The notes under the pieces are model-generated. The model had not been told where the DNA came from. It did not search any database and saw only the letters and a list, made by a program, of their open reading frames with translations. 5,818 bases of DNA from contig JBEKLP010000115.1 in assembly GCA_050010135.1 (NCBI GenBank), positions 1 through 5,818 on the forward strand. The letters are read 5' to 3'. Below are positions 5,440 to 5,818 of this stretch, piece by piece. The position numbers and the translations under genes are program-made. Each line of letters starts with the position of its first letter. Position 1 is the stretch's first letter. The stretch comes from FEN-1073 sp050010135 (GTDB lineage Bacteria; Chloroflexota; Anaerolineae; Anaerolineales; RBG-16-64-43).

Positions 5440-5818
5440 TTATCCCTTCGTAAACGGCATGCCCATCAGCTGCAGCATGCGCCGCCCTTCCTGGTCATTC
5501 CGCGCCGAAGTCACGATCGTCACTTCGAATCCGCGGACCTTGTCGATCTTGTCGTATTGAATCTCCGGAAAAATCAGCTGCTCGCGCAGGCCCAGCGTGT
5601 AGTTCCCGCGCCCGTCGAACGCGTCCGGCGAAACCCCGCGGAAATCGCGCACCCGCGGCAGGGCGATGTTCATTAACCGGTCGAGGAACGACCACATGCG
5701 CTCGCCTCGCAGGGTGACTGTCACGCCGATCTCTTTCCCTTCGCGCAACTTGAAATTCGCCACGCTCTTCTTGGCTTTGGTGACAACCGGCTTCTGGCCG
5801 GTAATGGCCGTCACATCC
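5440..5818 (-). CDS. rplE: 50S ribosomal protein L5, 5' end cut by window edge
   Basis: L5 binds 5S rRNA and contacts the P-site tRNA region in the central protuberance. Only the last 126 codons are present; the frame runs open through base 5818, and the GTG at 5814-5812 is an internal valine (context DVTAITGQKP), not the start. Comparison with the roughly 180-residue family suggests about 55 N-terminal residues are missing. Family motifs are clear: ITGQKPVVTKAKKSVANFKL, LRGERMWSFLDRL, ALPRVRDFRGVS, FDGRGNYTLGLREQLIFPEI and KVRGFEVTIVTSA, ending MGMPFTKG. It precedes rpsN by 6 bases. Upstream genes of the S10/spc cluster, such as rplX and rplN, would be expected beyond the right edge. Confidence 0.98.
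   Translation of the reverse strand, partial: DVTAITGQKPVVTKAKKSVANFKLREGKEIGVTVTLRGERMWSFLDRLMNIALPRVRDFRGVSPDAFDGRGNYTLGLREQLIFPEIQYDKIDKVRGFEVTIVTSARNDQEGRRMLQLMGMPFTKG

Noticed and set aside
3169..5676. Several long open frames on the plus strand (about 3169-4053, 3764-4747 and 4603-5676), up to 357 codons.
   Set aside because: They lie antisense to firmly identified ribosomal protein genes, overlap one another in different frames, and encode Arg/Pro/His-rich sequence with no recognisable family. This is the usual reverse-strand shadow of GC-rich coding DNA.
1..5818. A hidden novel system (defence, mobile element, CRISPR, riboswitch or inserted gene).
   Set aside because: All spacers are 50 bases or less, gene order is the standard spc order without insertion, and every coding region belongs to a well-known core family. 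No direct repeats or integrase-like sequences were seen.

Overview
The window is a compact, single-strand block of core translation and secretion genes. It is the middle and end of a bacterial spc-type ribosomal protein operon, transcribed entirely on the minus strand from right to left. In transcription order it holds rplE (L5, 5' end outside the window), rpsN (zinc-type S14), rpsH (S8), rplF (L6), rplR (L18), rpsE (S5), rpmD (L30), rplO (L15), secY, adk and map (3' end outside the window). All eleven calls rest on recognisable family motifs, correct lengths and the classic gene order.

The organism is a bacterium with fairly high GC by eye. The zinc-ribbon S14, the secY-adk-map tail and the style of SecY and L15 (for example the RWMERWTYY segment after SecY TM2) suggest Chloroflexota, perhaps an Anaerolineae-like lineage, probably from a metagenome. 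The phylum is recalled from family resemblance and not tested.

Layout: 5440-5818 is rplE and 5251-5433 is rpsN. A hairpin with a six-U loop separates rpsN from rpsH (4801-5211). A second GC-rich hairpin separates rpsH from rplF (4196-4750, GTG start with a near-perfect ribosome binding site). rplR (3815-4180), rpsE (3250-3792), rpmD (3012-3257) and rplO (2551-3015) follow, with an 8-base rpsE/rpmD overlap and a 4-base ATGA rpmD/rplO overlap. After 39 bases come secY (1174-2511), adk (515-1171) and map (1-512), the last two junctions being only 2 bases each. No gap exceeds 50 bases. There is no internal terminator, convincing promoter, tRNA, repeat array, mobile element or CRISPR.

The first eight genes supply proteins of both ribosomal subunits, SecY is the membrane channel for exported and inserted proteins, Map trims initiator methionines and Adk balances adenine nucleotides, so the operon links ribosome supply to protein maturation, export and energy charge. 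I see no new system. The points worth a second look are small: a threonine in SecY where most bacteria have a functionally critical arginine, a half-degenerate zinc site in the Adk lid, a basic N-terminal tail on L30, and structured intergenic RNA next to the rpsH, rplF and secY ribosome binding sites.
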